From Herbiconiux sp. (lineage in GTDB: Bacteria > Actinomycetota > Actinomycetes > Actinomycetales > Microbacteriaceae): 64,000 bases of DNA. The translations under genes and the position numbers were made by a program. Positions 25,532-33,816 of this stretch are shown here, piece after piece. The stretch's first letter is position 1. Each line of letters begins with the position of its first letter. Location: contig NZ_SCVE01000018.1 of the NCBI RefSeq assembly GCF_004297105.1, forward strand, positions 324,668-388,667, read 5' to 3'. Below the pieces are notes generated by a model. It was given only the letters and a program-made list of their open reading frames with translations. It was not told the DNA's origin and ran no database searches.

Positions 25532-27160
25532 ATGAAGAAGTGGTCGGTGGTGATCATCCTGGGCGCCGCGCAGTTCGTGATGGTGCTCGATGGCACGGTG
25601 ATGAACGTGTCGATCTCGACCGTGGTGCGCGACCTCGACACCTCGGTGGGGGCCATGCAGGCGGCCATCACGTTCTACACGCTCACGATGGCGGCCGTGA
25701 TGCTGCTCGGTGCGAAACTCGGCGACATCTGGGGTCGTCGCCGCGCGTTCGTGATCGGCGCCTGCGTCTACGCCACGGGTTCGCTCATCACCGCCCTGAG
25801 CCCGAACATCGCCTTTCTCTTCTTCGGGTGGTCGATCATCGAGGGCCTCGGTGCCGTTCTGGTCATCCCCGCCATCGCCGCCCTCGTGGCCGACAACTAC
25901 AAGGACAGCGATCGCATCACCGCGTATGCGATCATCGGCGCCGTGTCGGGGGCCGCGGTGGCGGCGGGCCCGCTCATCGGCGGCTTCGTCACCACCTACT
26001 TCAGCTGGCGCTACGTCTTCCTGGCCGAGGTGGTGATCATGGCGGCCGTGGTGCTCTTCTCCCGCCGGGTGACGGATGCGACCTCCCGCGTGCCCGGCCG
26101 CATCGACATCCCGAGCGTGCTCCTGTCGGCCTCCGGCCTCGTGTTCGTGGTGTTCGGAATGCTGCAGAGCAAGACCTGGGGCTGGTTCCAGCCGCTCGCC
26201 TCCCCCGAGATCGGCGGGGTCGCGATCGCGCCGCTCGGCATCTCACTGACCGCGTGGTTGATCCTCGCCGGGGTGGTGCTGATCTCGGCCTTCATTCGCC
26301 GGCAGTCGTCGCTCGTACGACGTGGTCGGGATCCGCTCGTGCACGTCGAGATGTTCTCGATCCGCCAGCTGCGGAGTGGACTGTCGGTGCTCGGCGCCCA
26401 GTATGCGGTGACGGCCGGGCTCTTCTTCATGGTGCCGGTGTACCTGCAGATGACGCTGGGCCTCGACGCCCTCGACACGGGCATCAAGATCTTTCCGCTC
26501 TCGGTGTCGCTCATCCTGTTCTCGATCGTGGGCACACGGCTGTCGACCCTCTGGTCGCCGCGGCGGATCGTTCGCGTGGGGCAGCTGACACTCGTGCTCA
26601 GCGCGCTCCTTCTGCTGGCGGCGGCGACGGAGGATCTGCGCAGCGCGCTCTTCGCCGCCGGGATGTTCCTGGCGGGTGCCGCGCTCGGCCTTCTCGCCTC
26701 CCAGCTCGGCAACGTGAACATGTCTGCCGTCACCGAGAAGGAGTCGAGCGAGGTCGGCGGCCTGCAGGGGGTGTTCCAGAACCTGGGTTCGTCGCTCGGC
26801 ACCGCGCTCATCGGGTCGATCCTGATCGGTGCGCTCGCCACGTCGTTCGCGGGCGGTGTCGCCTCGAGCGATCTGCCGGCGCAAGCACGAAGCCTGATCA
26901 GCGAGGCCACGGAGAAGGGCGTCACGATCGTGCCCGCCGACACGGTTGCGGCACTCGGCGAGAAGGCAGGCCTCAGCGACAGCGAGGCCGGGCAGCTCGC
27001 CACGATCTACCGGGACTCGCAGCTGTCGTCGTTGAGGGTCGCCTTCTTCGGGCTCATCGTCATCTCCGCGCTGGCGCTGCTCTTCTCCCGGGGCATTCCG
27101 TCGGAGGTTCCGCGGCGACCGAAGAGGGATCCGCGCCTGAGCGCTTCCCGGCGCGCCTGA
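25532..27160 (+). CDS. MFS drug:H+ antiporter, DHA2 (EmrB/QacA) family
   Basis: A 542-residue, 14-helix exporter that would expel toxic compounds using the proton gradient. Motifs: FVMVLDGTVMNVSISTV in helix 1 (the family's motif D1, with conserved Asp), LGAKLGDIWGRRRAF (motif A, loop 2-3), AYAIIGAVSGAAVAAGPLIGG (motif C in helix 5, typical of exporters). ATG with GTGGAGG nine bases upstream is chosen over one 45 bp further upstream. The gene ends exactly where the convergent MarR gene ends (27160/27161), so stop codons abut. The adjacent MarR protein and quinone oxidoreductase suggest a xenobiotic or quinone stress response. Confidence 0.92.
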   Translation: MKKWSVVIILGAAQFVMVLDGTVMNVSISTVVRDLDTSVGAMQAAITFYTLTMAAVMLLGAKLGDIWGRRRAFVIGACVYATGSLITALSPNIAFLFFGWSIIEGLGAVLVIPAIAALVADNYKDSDRITAYAIIGAVSGAAVAAGPLIGGFVTTYFSWRYVFLAEVVIMAAVVLFSRRVTDATSRVPGRIDIPSVLLSASGLVFVVFGMLQSKTWGWFQPLASPEIGGVAIAPLGISLTAWLILAGVVLISAFIRRQSSLVRRGRDPLVHVEMFSIRQLRSGLSVLGAQYAVTAGLFFMVPVYLQMTLGLDALDTGIKIFPLSVSLILFSIVGTRLSTLWSPRRIVRVGQLTLVLSALLLLAAATEDLRSALFAAGMFLAGAALGLLASQLGNVNMSAVTEKESSEVGGLQGVFQNLGSSLGTALIGSILIGALATSFAGGVASSDLPAQARSLISEATEKGVTIVPADTVAALGEKAGLSDSEAGQLATIYRDSQLSSLRVAFFGLIVISALALLFSRGIPSEVPRRPKRDPRLSASRRA

Positions 27161-27676
27161 TCACTCGGCGCCGCGGCCACCGGCGCGACGCCTCCGTGGG
27201 GCGGCCGAGCGCGGAGGCGTCGAGCGCATGTGGTCTCGCACCACCGTGAGCGAGCGCCCCAGCTGCTCGACGTCGTCGCGCCGGAGCGGGGCCAGGAACA
27301 TCTTCTTCAGCACGTCGATGTGCCCGGGGAAGACCTTCGCCAGCACGGCGCGCCCCGCATCCGTGATCGTCACCGTCACGCTTCGCTCGTCGTCGACCGA
27401 GGGGGCTCGGGTGACGAGGCCGGCCGCCTCGAGCAGCCCCGCCTGGTGGGTGAGCCCGCTGCGGCTGTAGACCACGCCGTCGGCGAGGTCGGTCATCCGC
27501 TTGCTGCCGGCCGGCGCGTCGCCGAGCGTCGCCAGCAGCTGGAACTGCACGTAGCTGAGACCGCCCGCGTCTTTCAGCTGCAGCTCGATGGCATGGCGCA
27601 GCAGGCTGCTCACCTCGATCAGGGCGAAGTAGGCGCCGAGCTCGGCGGGGTCGAGGGAGGCGGCGTCATCGGTCAT
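27161..27676 (-). CDS. MarR-family transcriptional regulator
   Basis: A 171-residue winged-helix repressor. Helices 1-2 are around LIEVSSLLRHAIELQLKDAGG, the DNA-reading winged helix is about 60-105 (MTDLADGVVYSRSGLTHQAG, with APSVDDERSVTVTIT as the wing carrying the conserved D-x-R), and the C-terminal helices close the dimer. An Arg/Ala-rich tail ends the protein. It is divergent from the quinone oxidoreductase gene and lies 15 bp from the first of two 18-bp palindromes, so it very likely represses both that gene and itself. It is convergent, with no gap, with the MFS exporter gene. Confidence 0.9.
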   Translation of the reverse strand: MTDDAASLDPAELGAYFALIEVSSLLRHAIELQLKDAGGLSYVQFQLLATLGDAPAGSKRMTDLADGVVYSRSGLTHQAGLLEAAGLVTRAPSVDDERSVTVTITDAGRAVLAKVFPGHIDVLKKMFLAPLRRDDVEQLGRSLTVVRDHMRSTPPRSAAPRRRRAGGRGAE

Positions 27677-27689
27677 GCCACCATCCTAC

Positions 27690-27746
27690 TTGCTTCGATA
27701 TCGAAGCAGTGCTAACGTCATCCTCAGTTGCTTCGACATCGAAGCA
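27690..27746 (+). promoter_or_regulatory. Twin 18-bp palindromic operators around the promoter of the oxidoreductase gene
   Basis: TGCTTCGATATCGAAGCA (27691-27708) is a perfect palindrome; TGCTTCGACATCGAAGCA (27729-27746) differs only at one central base. Their centres are 38 bp apart. Between them lies a plausible promoter for the plus-strand gene: -35 TTGCTT (27690-27695), a 17-base spacer and extended -10 TGC-TAACGT (27710-27718). The first site overlaps the -35 and the second lies at or just after the start of transcription, an arrangement suited to tight repression by the adjacent MarR protein. Confidence 0.85.
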
Positions 27747-27775
27747 CTCTTCGACGAAGCGAAAGCGAGATCATC

Positions 27776-28714
27776 ATGAAGGCAGCACGTTTCCACCAGC
27801 ACGGCGCACCCGAGGTTCTGCAGGTCGAGGAGGTCGCGACGCCGAACCCGGGCCCCGGCGAGGTACGCATCCGCGTCGCCGCAGCGGCGTTCAACCAGGC
27901 CGACAACGGCATCCGGGCCGGCTACCTGCCCATCCCCGTGACGCTGCCGCACACGCCGGGCTACGACGTCGCAGGAACGATCGACGCGGTCGGGGCGGAT
28001 GTCACCCTGCTCGCCGTGGGCGACGCGGTCATCGGCTTCCTTCCGATGACGGCACCGGGCGCGGCGGCGGAGTTCGTGATCGCCCCCGCGAACGTGCTGG
28101 TGGCCGCACCCACGAGCATCCCGCTGACGGATGCGGCAGCCATCCCCTCGGTTGCGCTCACCGCCTGGCAGGCGCTGCTCGAGGAGGCGGCCCTGCAGTC
28201 GGGCCAGCGCGTCCTCATCGTGGGAGCGGGCGGAACGGTGGGCGGATACGCGGTGCAGTTCGCGAAGCGCGCGGGCGCCCACGTCATCGCCACGGCCAGC
28301 CCGCGCAGCAGCGCGAGCGTGCGCGCGGCCGGGGCCGACGAAGTCATCGACCACACGTCATCCGCTCTTCTCGACGCGGTCGCCGAGCCGGTGGACGTGC
28401 TGCTCAACCTGGCTCCGATCACGCCGGAGGAGTTCACGGCGCTGGTGGCGCGGGTGCGCGACGGTGGAGTGGTGGTGAGCACCACGGCGTGGATGCCGGC
28501 GCCCGACGACGCCGACCGCGGTGTTCGCTCGGTGGTCGTCTACGTGCGGAGCGATGCCGCACAGCTCGCCGACATCGTGTCTCTCGTCGATGCGGGTGAA
28601 CTGGGAGTGGAGGTGGCCCGCCAGGTGCCGCTCGAGGAACTGGCGAGCATTCACGAGCAATCCGCGGCGGGAACGCTGCGCGGCAAGGTCGTGGTGGTGC
28701 CGGCTCTCGCCTGA
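27776..28714 (+). CDS. Zinc-independent quinone oxidoreductase (MDR superfamily)
   Basis: A 312-residue NADPH-dependent oxidoreductase of the medium-chain dehydrogenase/reductase family. It begins MKAARFHQHGAPEVLQVEEV, typical of the quinone oxidoreductase branch, followed by GEVRIRVAAAAFNQADNGIR. The Cys and His ligands of catalytic zinc are absent. The Rossmann fold is at about 140-260 with VLIVGAGGTVGGYAVQFAKR (GxGGxxG-type motif, about 150). Such enzymes reduce quinones or unsaturated carbonyls. Twin operators and a promoter immediately upstream place it under the adjacent MarR regulator, and together with the exporter it looks like a detoxification unit. A strong hairpin follows the stop codon. 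Confidence 0.9.
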   Translation: MKAARFHQHGAPEVLQVEEVATPNPGPGEVRIRVAAAAFNQADNGIRAGYLPIPVTLPHTPGYDVAGTIDAVGADVTLLAVGDAVIGFLPMTAPGAAAEFVIAPANVLVAAPTSIPLTDAAAIPSVALTAWQALLEEAALQSGQRVLIVGAGGTVGGYAVQFAKRAGAHVIATASPRSSASVRAAGADEVIDHTSSALLDAVAEPVDVLLNLAPITPEEFTALVARVRDGGVVVSTTAWMPAPDDADRGVRSVVVYVRSDAAQLADIVSLVDAGELGVEVARQVPLEELASIHEQSAAGTLRGKVVVVPALA

Positions 28715-28721
28715 ACGAGAC

Positions 28722-28759
28722 GAGGCCGCGCCCGTGAGCAACTCACGGGACGCGGCCTC
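28722..28759 (+). terminator. Strong stem-loop after the oxidoreductase gene
   Basis: Arms GAGGCCGCG-CCCGTGAG (28722-28738) and CTCACGGG-a-CGCGGCCTC (28742-28759) pair with one bulged base around a three-base loop, starting eight bases after the stop codon. There is no long T run, as is usual in high-GC actinobacteria, but stem strength and position make a terminator likely. Confidence 0.75.
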
Positions 28760-28872
28760 TCGATCGGCGGGTCAAACCCCTCTAGGGCCTCCAGCGCTGA
28801 GCGCGACCATCGTGGAGCCCACCGGTGACGGGGGAACTCCGCGGCGTGGCGTCGGTGGCGGTGTTGCGAGGC

Positions 28873-29133
28873 TCAGACGAGCGGATCGTTGCTGTCACGC
28901 GTACTGCGGGTGACCTGTTCTCCACTGGCGGGGTCGACCGCGGTGCGGGTGGTCGCGACCGTCTGGCGGCGACGCAGCACGAAGATGAGGCTGAGCAGGA
29001 ACACCACGACGCCGGCACCCATGAGGATGTATCCGATCAGCGCGAGGTCGACGACGCCGCCGAGATCGATGTTCACCGCGAACGCCAGAATCGCTCCGAT
29101 CACGAAAAGTGCGATGCCTGTGCCGATACCCAT
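28873..29133 (-). CDS. DUF6458 family small membrane protein
   Basis: An 86-residue protein with two membrane helices: MGIGTGIALFVIGAILAFAV (about 1-20) and LALIGYILMGAGVVVFLLSL (about 29-49), then a basic cytoplasmic tail (RRRQTVATTRTAVDP). The opening MGIG and the VDLALIGYILMGAG segment are typical of DUF6458, a small membrane protein common in actinobacteria whose role is unknown. GGAGG is well placed before the ATG, so a longer in-frame start is rejected. Faces the terminator of the oxidoreductase gene. Confidence 0.87.
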   Translation of the reverse strand: MGIGTGIALFVIGAILAFAVNIDLGGVVDLALIGYILMGAGVVVFLLSLIFVLRRRQTVATTRTAVDPASGEQVTRSTRDSNDPLV

Positions 29134-29396
29134 GATGTCCTCCGAGTGACAGGGCGAGATTTTCGCCCGGTCGAGACGGCGTGACTGCACATCACGTGAT
29201 GATGAAGTGGTCGTTGCCGCCGTCTGCGGTCATGCCTACCATGACGCGTGGTGTTCGGTGCACGGAGGATTCGGGGCGATCGCAGCCGGCCGAGGTGATC
29301 TGGCGCGATCCCAGCGACATCCCCACGGCGTCGGCGGGCCTGCATCCGGGCCCCTGAGTGAACCGCGGTGCAGCCGAGGCCCAGCGGGGTCCGGCG
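29134..29396. other. Intergenic region with a 12-bp palindrome and a small hairpin
   Basis: This 263-bp gap between two minus-strand genes has no coding sequence I trust. It contains CATCACGTGATG, a perfect 12-bp palindrome at 29190-29201, and a hairpin with arms GGGCGA and TCGCCC at about 29153-29169. Both lie in the upstream region of the DUF6458 gene and may be regulatory. A minus-strand reading frame passes through the right half but has no ribosome binding site or family resemblance. Confidence 0.5.
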
Positions 29397-30566
29397 TCAG
29401 TGCGGGATGCCCTGCGCCGATTTCGTGGGGGCGCCCGAGTCGGGCTGCGGCCGCATCCGGCCCGTGGCCCAGGCGGAGAACGCAAGAGCCACGACCGCGC
29501 CGACCAGGAGCGCGCCGTCTTCCCCCGGAGCGAGCAGGCCCGACTGCAGTCCGAGCGTCACGGCGGCGACCGGCACACCCAGTTGGCCCGCCGCCGCCAC
29601 GGCCTGCACCGCCGGCAGTCCGGTGGCCCGGGCCGCCAGGTGCGCGAGCACCGCAGCCGCGCCGAGGGCGAGGCCGAGCAGGATCATCGACGGCTGGGCG
29701 ACGACCGCCCGGAGGTCGACCGAGGCGCCCAGCCACACGAAGAACAGAGGACCGAAGAACCCCTCGGTCAGCCCGAACAGCTGCCGCGCCAGACGCCGCG
29801 GCTCGCCCACGGAAGCCAGCACGAGCCCGAAGGCGAAGCCCGCGAGCATGATCGACAGGCTCGCGAACTGCGCGATCGCCGCAAAGGCGAACAGCACGAG
29901 CAGGCTGAACCGCAGCTCCAGGGCGAACCGACGGCGCTCGGAGAAGGCGTGGAATCGCCGGCGCCGATCGGTGTGCCGGCCCACCCGTCGCAGCACGACG
30001 GCCAGCAGAACGGCGGCGATCGCGATCACGATGGCCCCCACGGCCGGCCACAGCGCCGCATCCGGAGCGATGACCAGCGGGAGCAGCACGATGCACACCA
30101 CATCGGCCACCGCGATCTGCGCCACCAATCGGGTGAACGACGTGCCCTTCAGCCCGAGCGACTGCATCATCGGCAGCACGAGCGCCGCCGACGACGACGC
30201 GATCACCACCCCGTAGAGGGCGGCGTGACCGGTGCCGAAGCCCACGGCGATCGCGGTACCCAGCAGAGCCGCGGCGGCACCCACGGCGACGGCCCCGAGC
30301 AGCCCGCGCACCAGCGCCTGCCGCACCGTGGGGTCGGATACGGGGACGTGGGATCCCGCCACCACCATCGTGAGGCCGAAGCCGATGTTCGCCAGGAGCT
30401 GGAAGTCGTCGAGCCGAGGATCGACCAGCTGGAACCCGGTCGTGCCGATCACCAGTCCGCCGACGATCTCGCCCACGACGACCGGAATCCGCCATGCCGA
30501 CCGCGCGGCGAGGAGCGGGCCGAGCAGGCCCACCAGCACCACGAGTGCGAGTAGCAAGAAGCTCAC
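29397..30566 (-). CDS. CPA2-family cation:proton antiporter
   Basis: A 389-residue membrane protein with about 12 hydrophobic helices in the Na+/H+ or K+/H+ exchanger fold. Helix 2-3 carries IPVVVGEIVGGLVIG (the conserved GE-x2-GG), the helix with LVAQIAVADVVCIVLLPLV has the conserved Asp, and ASSSAALVLPMMQSLG corresponds to the unwound crossing helices. It lacks the C-terminal TrkA-N/RCK regulatory domain seen on KefB/KefC. It probably exchanges K+ or Na+ for protons. GTG start; a nearby ATG is in another frame. Confidence 0.88.
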   Translation of the reverse strand: MSFLLLALVVLVGLLGPLLAARSAWRIPVVVGEIVGGLVIGTTGFQLVDPRLDDFQLLANIGFGLTMVVAGSHVPVSDPTVRQALVRGLLGAVAVGAAAALLGTAIAVGFGTGHAALYGVVIASSSAALVLPMMQSLGLKGTSFTRLVAQIAVADVVCIVLLPLVIAPDAALWPAVGAIVIAIAAVLLAVVLRRVGRHTDRRRRFHAFSERRRFALELRFSLLVLFAFAAIAQFASLSIMLAGFAFGLVLASVGEPRRLARQLFGLTEGFFGPLFFVWLGASVDLRAVVAQPSMILLGLALGAAAVLAHLAARATGLPAVQAVAAAGQLGVPVAAVTLGLQSGLLAPGEDGALLVGAVVALAFSAWATGRMRPQPDSGAPTKSAQGIPH

Positions 30567-30616
30567 ATCTGCAGGCTAGTGCCGCCGTGCACTCCCGCGT
30601 CGCCTGTCTCGCCCCG

Positions 30617-31216
30617 TCAGATGAGTGTGGAGCACGCGGTCGAGCCGGAGGGCAGGGGCGTGGGCGTGGGGGTGCGGATGCCGTCGAGGATGATGTCGAG
30701 GTGCCGGCTCCAGGCGAGCGGATCCAGGTCCTTCGTCGCCTCGATCACGCCGGCCACGGAGAGGATGATCACCGCGAAATCGGCCGCGACGACGTCAGCC
30801 CGGATCGACTTCTGCTCGTGGGCCCGCTCCACCAGGGCGTCGATGCTGTTCCGGATGCCGGCACGCAGCTCGGCCAACCGGGGAGCGCCGTCGAACGAGG
30901 CGGTCATCAGGGTGGTGAAGCCCTCTTCCTGGGCCTCGAACTCGCAGAGGCCGCGGAGGAACTGCTCGAGACCGAGCCACGCATCGTCGCGCTCGAGGGC
31001 CGCCGCGGCGAGTTCGGTGACCTCGAGCAGCGGGTCTTCGAGAACGCTCTGCCAGAGATCGGCGCGGGTCGGGAAGTGCCGGTAGAGGGTGGCATTGCCC
31101 ACGCCGGCGGCGCTCGCGATCGGCTCCAGGGGCGCATCGAGGCCGTGGCGCGCGAAGGCGTCACGGGCGGCAGCCACGAGGCGGGCGCGATTGCGCACGA
31201 CGTCTTTGCGAGGCAT
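30617..31216 (-). CDS. TetR-family transcriptional regulator
   Basis: A 199-residue repressor. The N-terminal HTH (about 10-55) reads RARLVAAARDAFARHGLDAPLEPIASAAGVGNATLYRHFPTRADLW (conserved core shown here in two parts: GVGNATLYRHFPTRADLW is the recognition region). The ligand-binding helices follow (about 60-185). It is divergent from the DoxX gene, and the 130 bp between them contain a perfect 16-bp palindrome expected to be its operator. By position it should repress the DoxX gene and itself. The ligand is unknown. Confidence 0.9.
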   Translation of the reverse strand: MPRKDVVRNRARLVAAARDAFARHGLDAPLEPIASAAGVGNATLYRHFPTRADLWQSVLEDPLLEVTELAAAALERDDAWLGLEQFLRGLCEFEAQEEGFTTLMTASFDGAPRLAELRAGIRNSIDALVERAHEQKSIRADVVAADFAVIILSVAGVIEATKDLDPLAWSRHLDIILDGIRTPTPTPLPSGSTACSTLI

Positions 31217-31286
31217 CCGGTTCTCCGCTCTGTCGGTTGCGGTCGTCTTCAGATGCTACGGAAGAAATACACGAAAAGGAGGAATA

Positions 31287-31302
31287 CGGAGAGTACTCTC
31301 CG
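31287..31302. promoter_or_regulatory. 16-bp perfect palindrome between tetR and doxX: predicted TetR operator
   Basis: CGGAGAGTACTCTCCG is a perfect palindrome lying 71 bp from the TetR start and 45 bp from the DoxX start. Size and placement are standard for a TetR-family operator. A second, weaker symmetry (GAAACG at 31307 and CGTTTC at 31325) follows on the DoxX side. Confidence 0.8.
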
Positions 31303-31346
31303 GATTGAAACGGAGACACCTGTTCGTTTCACACATCGGAGCACTC

Positions 31347-31694
31347 ATGCACATCATTGCCATCGTCGTCTCGATCCTCCTCGCCCTGGCCCTGGCCGGC
31401 TCGGGAATCCAGAAGCTCCGCCGCGCGCCCGCCATCGTGACGCAGCTCGGCGGCCTGGGCGTGACCCCGCCGATGTTGACGGTGCTCGGTTCGCTCGAAC
31501 TGCTGGCGGCGATCGGCCTGATCATCGGCATCTGGTGGATCCCGCTGGCGATCGCCGCGGCCATCGGCACCGTGATCTACTTCATCGGCGCGATCATCGC
31601 GCACGTGCGCAAGCGCGACCGCGGCGTCGCACCGGCCGCCGTTCTGCTCCTGCTCGCGATCGCGACCTTGGTGCTGCTGATCCTGAGCGTGTGA
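31347..31694 (+). CDS. DoxX-like small membrane protein
   Basis: A 115-residue four-helix membrane protein of the DoxX-like family: the first helix (MHIIAIVVSILLALALAGSG) is followed by the family segment IQKLRRAP, then LGVTPPMLTVLGSLELLAAIG with the conserved Glu in the second helix. GGAG precedes the ATG. DoxX-like proteins are redox- or quinone-linked membrane proteins of poorly known function, often regulated by TetR or MarR repressors. Divergent from TetR with a palindromic operator between. Confidence 0.87.
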   Translation: MHIIAIVVSILLALALAGSGIQKLRRAPAIVTQLGGLGVTPPMLTVLGSLELLAAIGLIIGIWWIPLAIAAAIGTVIYFIGAIIAHVRKRDRGVAPAAVLLLLAIATLVLLILSV

Positions 31695-31716
31695 CCGACG
31701 GTCGTGGCCGCCTCGG

Positions 31717-33327
31717 TCAGAGGCGGTCGCGGTTCCTCGGCGGGTCATCCGTTCGGGAATCGGGTTCGACCACCTCGTCGGTGGCGGACGCCACGTCGTC
31801 CAAGAACTCCTCGAACGACGGGAAGAGGCGCTCGCGGCTCACCCGCTCGGCTTCGACGCCGATGCGCAGCACATCCCTCAGCGGCATCGCGTCGGCGTCG
31901 AGCCCTCGTCTCAACTCCGCCACCCGGTCGAACGGCGAGCGCGCCTGGGCCTCCGGCCCGGAAGACCCGGAAGCACCGGAGGACCCGGAGGCACCGGACA
32001 CCGGCGCCAGCGAGATGCCCATCGCCGCCTCCAGCGAAGACAGATCGGGCAGCACTCCGAGACCTTCCGGCACCACGGGGGTCGCGACGGCGAGGTGCGA
32101 CGGTGTGGGCACGGGCAGCACCCGCACCACGTTCGTCACCGCGGTCGCCTCCCCGTGCTCGTTCGAGACGCGGATGCCGATGCGCCCGGTCTGCCGCGCT
32201 GTGAACCGCTCGGTCACCACCCGCGACCCCACATCGCGCGTGATGTCGGCCCGCCCGGGCATCTCGATGGTGAGCCGCGACGCGCCCGAGACCTCGACCG
32301 TCAGCCGCACCTCGTCGCCCTCGGCCACGAGAGCCGGGCTCACCGAGACGCGCGAGATCACGGGTGCCGAGAGATTCGCGATGATCACTCCGCGCAGGTA
32401 CTGATACCACTCCGATGCGGTCGGCCGCCCCACGGGATCGTCGCCGAGCCCGTCGTGCATCATCCGCTGCCCGGTCTCGTCGAGCACGCTCCGCATGCGG
32501 TCGGCGTCCCGGCTGCGCTCGAGCCCGTCGCCGGCCGGCGCGAGCACCCGCAGAATCAGCAGGGCGAGCTTGTACCGATCGGTGCCGACGGTCTGCACCG
32601 ACGGCACCGTCGAGAGCGAGACATCCGTTCTGTCGTCGCCCTCGGGCATCTCGGGGAACGACTCGGGCGCCGCCCACCCCGCGCTGTTGCGCTGAAGCCG
32701 AGGCTCGTCGTCACCGGCATGCGCCACCGCGGCGCCTTCGCCGCCGACCACGAATGCCTCGGCGACCTCACCGGCGCCGAACAGCACCGATCGCTCCGAC
32801 AGATCGCCGAACACGATCCCGTTCCGATGCAGCAGCTCGAACAGCAGGCTCACCCGCGCGAGCACGGTGCAGCGGGCAACCAGATCCCGTTCGCCCAGTG
32901 CGGCGGCCCCGGCGCGGCGGGCTCGCTTCGGCGCCACGACGAGCCACTTCGCGCTTTGAGGTGCTTTGTTCTGTTTCGAGTCATCCGAGGGCACGTAGTA
33001 GAACGGATGCGGCGCCAAGGGCACGAGGCACCCCACCACGGCCCCGTCGTCGCCCTCCACGACAGCGACAGGCCAGGCGGCGATGCCATCGAGTGTCGCG
33101 CGCTCCCCCGCGTCGAGGGCCCACCGCATCGCCACGAGCTGGGAAAGGGCGGCCGAATCGCTCTGCGTCGCGGCCCGATCACGGATGCTCACGAACGCGA
33201 GCCCGCCCTGATGCCCGGGCACGGTGAAAGCCTGGAGCCGGTGCACCTCGGTGGCGGCTCCGCTCCCGATGAGGGAACGGGCCCCGAGGTCGGCCTCGCG
33301 CACGCGGATGCCCGCTCCGCGCGACAC
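31717..33327 (-). CDS. Pseudokinase-like protein with Ig/PKD-like domain
   Basis: A 536-residue protein resembling the protein-kinase-like domain of COG4248-type proteins. A glycine-rich loop equivalent is IGSGAATEVHR (about 14-24); the region like the catalytic loop reads NGIVFGDLSERSVLF (about 166-180), with GD kept but Asn replaced by Ser; no DFG is seen (VVGGEGAAV instead). A beta-sandwich domain (about 325-410; SPALVAEGDEVRLTVEVSG and GRIGIRVSNEHGEA) looks like a PKD/Ig-like fold. The tail is Gly/Ser-rich and then charged. I predict an inactive kinase used for binding. GTG start with AGGAG seven bases upstream; a longer in-frame opening is rejected. Confidence 0.7.
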   Translation of the reverse strand: MSRGAGIRVREADLGARSLIGSGAATEVHRLQAFTVPGHQGGLAFVSIRDRAATQSDSAALSQLVAMRWALDAGERATLDGIAAWPVAVVEGDDGAVVGCLVPLAPHPFYYVPSDDSKQNKAPQSAKWLVVAPKRARRAGAAALGERDLVARCTVLARVSLLFELLHRNGIVFGDLSERSVLFGAGEVAEAFVVGGEGAAVAHAGDDEPRLQRNSAGWAAPESFPEMPEGDDRTDVSLSTVPSVQTVGTDRYKLALLILRVLAPAGDGLERSRDADRMRSVLDETGQRMMHDGLGDDPVGRPTASEWYQYLRGVIIANLSAPVISRVSVSPALVAEGDEVRLTVEVSGASRLTIEMPGRADITRDVGSRVVTERFTARQTGRIGIRVSNEHGEATAVTNVVRVLPVPTPSHLAVATPVVPEGLGVLPDLSSLEAAMGISLAPVSGASGSSGASGSSGPEAQARSPFDRVAELRRGLDADAMPLRDVLRIGVEAERVSRERLFPSFEEFLDDVASATDEVVEPDSRTDDPPRNRDRL

Positions 33328-33459
33328 CCGCTGCTCCTGACCCGCTTCTTTCGACACGAACAGCGACGCTAACGCATCCGAATCCGTGTTGCCTGGGGCA
33401 AGCTCGGAGGGGGCCCAGAACCGGCCCGGCTGATTCAGAACACCATCTAGGGGGAACTC

Positions 33460-33675
33460 ATGGACACATCCGGCGCGATCATCGCCATCGTCATCTACGT
33501 CATCGGCTTCGTCATCGCGATCCTGATCCTCTCGGCGGTCATCCGGGCCGCCGTGAGACGCGGTATCGAAGACGTTCTCTACAAGAAGGGTAAAGACGGC
33601 CTCTGGTCGGCGAACCCGTGGGTGGTGTCGATCGCGAAGGAGATCGCCGCGGAGACGCGCAAGACCGACTCGTGA
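33460..33675 (+). CDS. Small single-pass membrane protein
   Basis: A 71-residue protein with one long hydrophobic helix (about 6-30: AIIAIVIYVIGFVIAILILS) followed by a basic amphipathic helix and a polar C-terminus (WSANPWVVSIAKEIAAETRK). GGGGGAAC precedes the ATG. It is divergent from the pseudokinase-like gene. No family recognised. Confidence 0.68.
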   Translation: MDTSGAIIAIVIYVIGFVIAILILSAVIRAAVRRGIEDVLYKKGKDGLWSANPWVVSIAKEIAAETRKTDS

Positions 33676-33816
33676 GGCGGCCGGGCGACCCGGATATCCC
33701 CCGAGCGGCGGACCACTCTCAGCCCAGGGCCTGATCCCCGTCGCCCTCCCGATCGCGAGGATGGGAACACCGCATCCTCCCGGGCGGCTCCACCCTGCTC
33801 TCCGCGATCGGTTCCC

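Noticed and set aside
29192-29485. Minus-strand 97-codon frame beside the antiporter
   Set aside because: Overlaps the antiporter gene for half its length, lacks a ribosome binding site and shows no family pattern.
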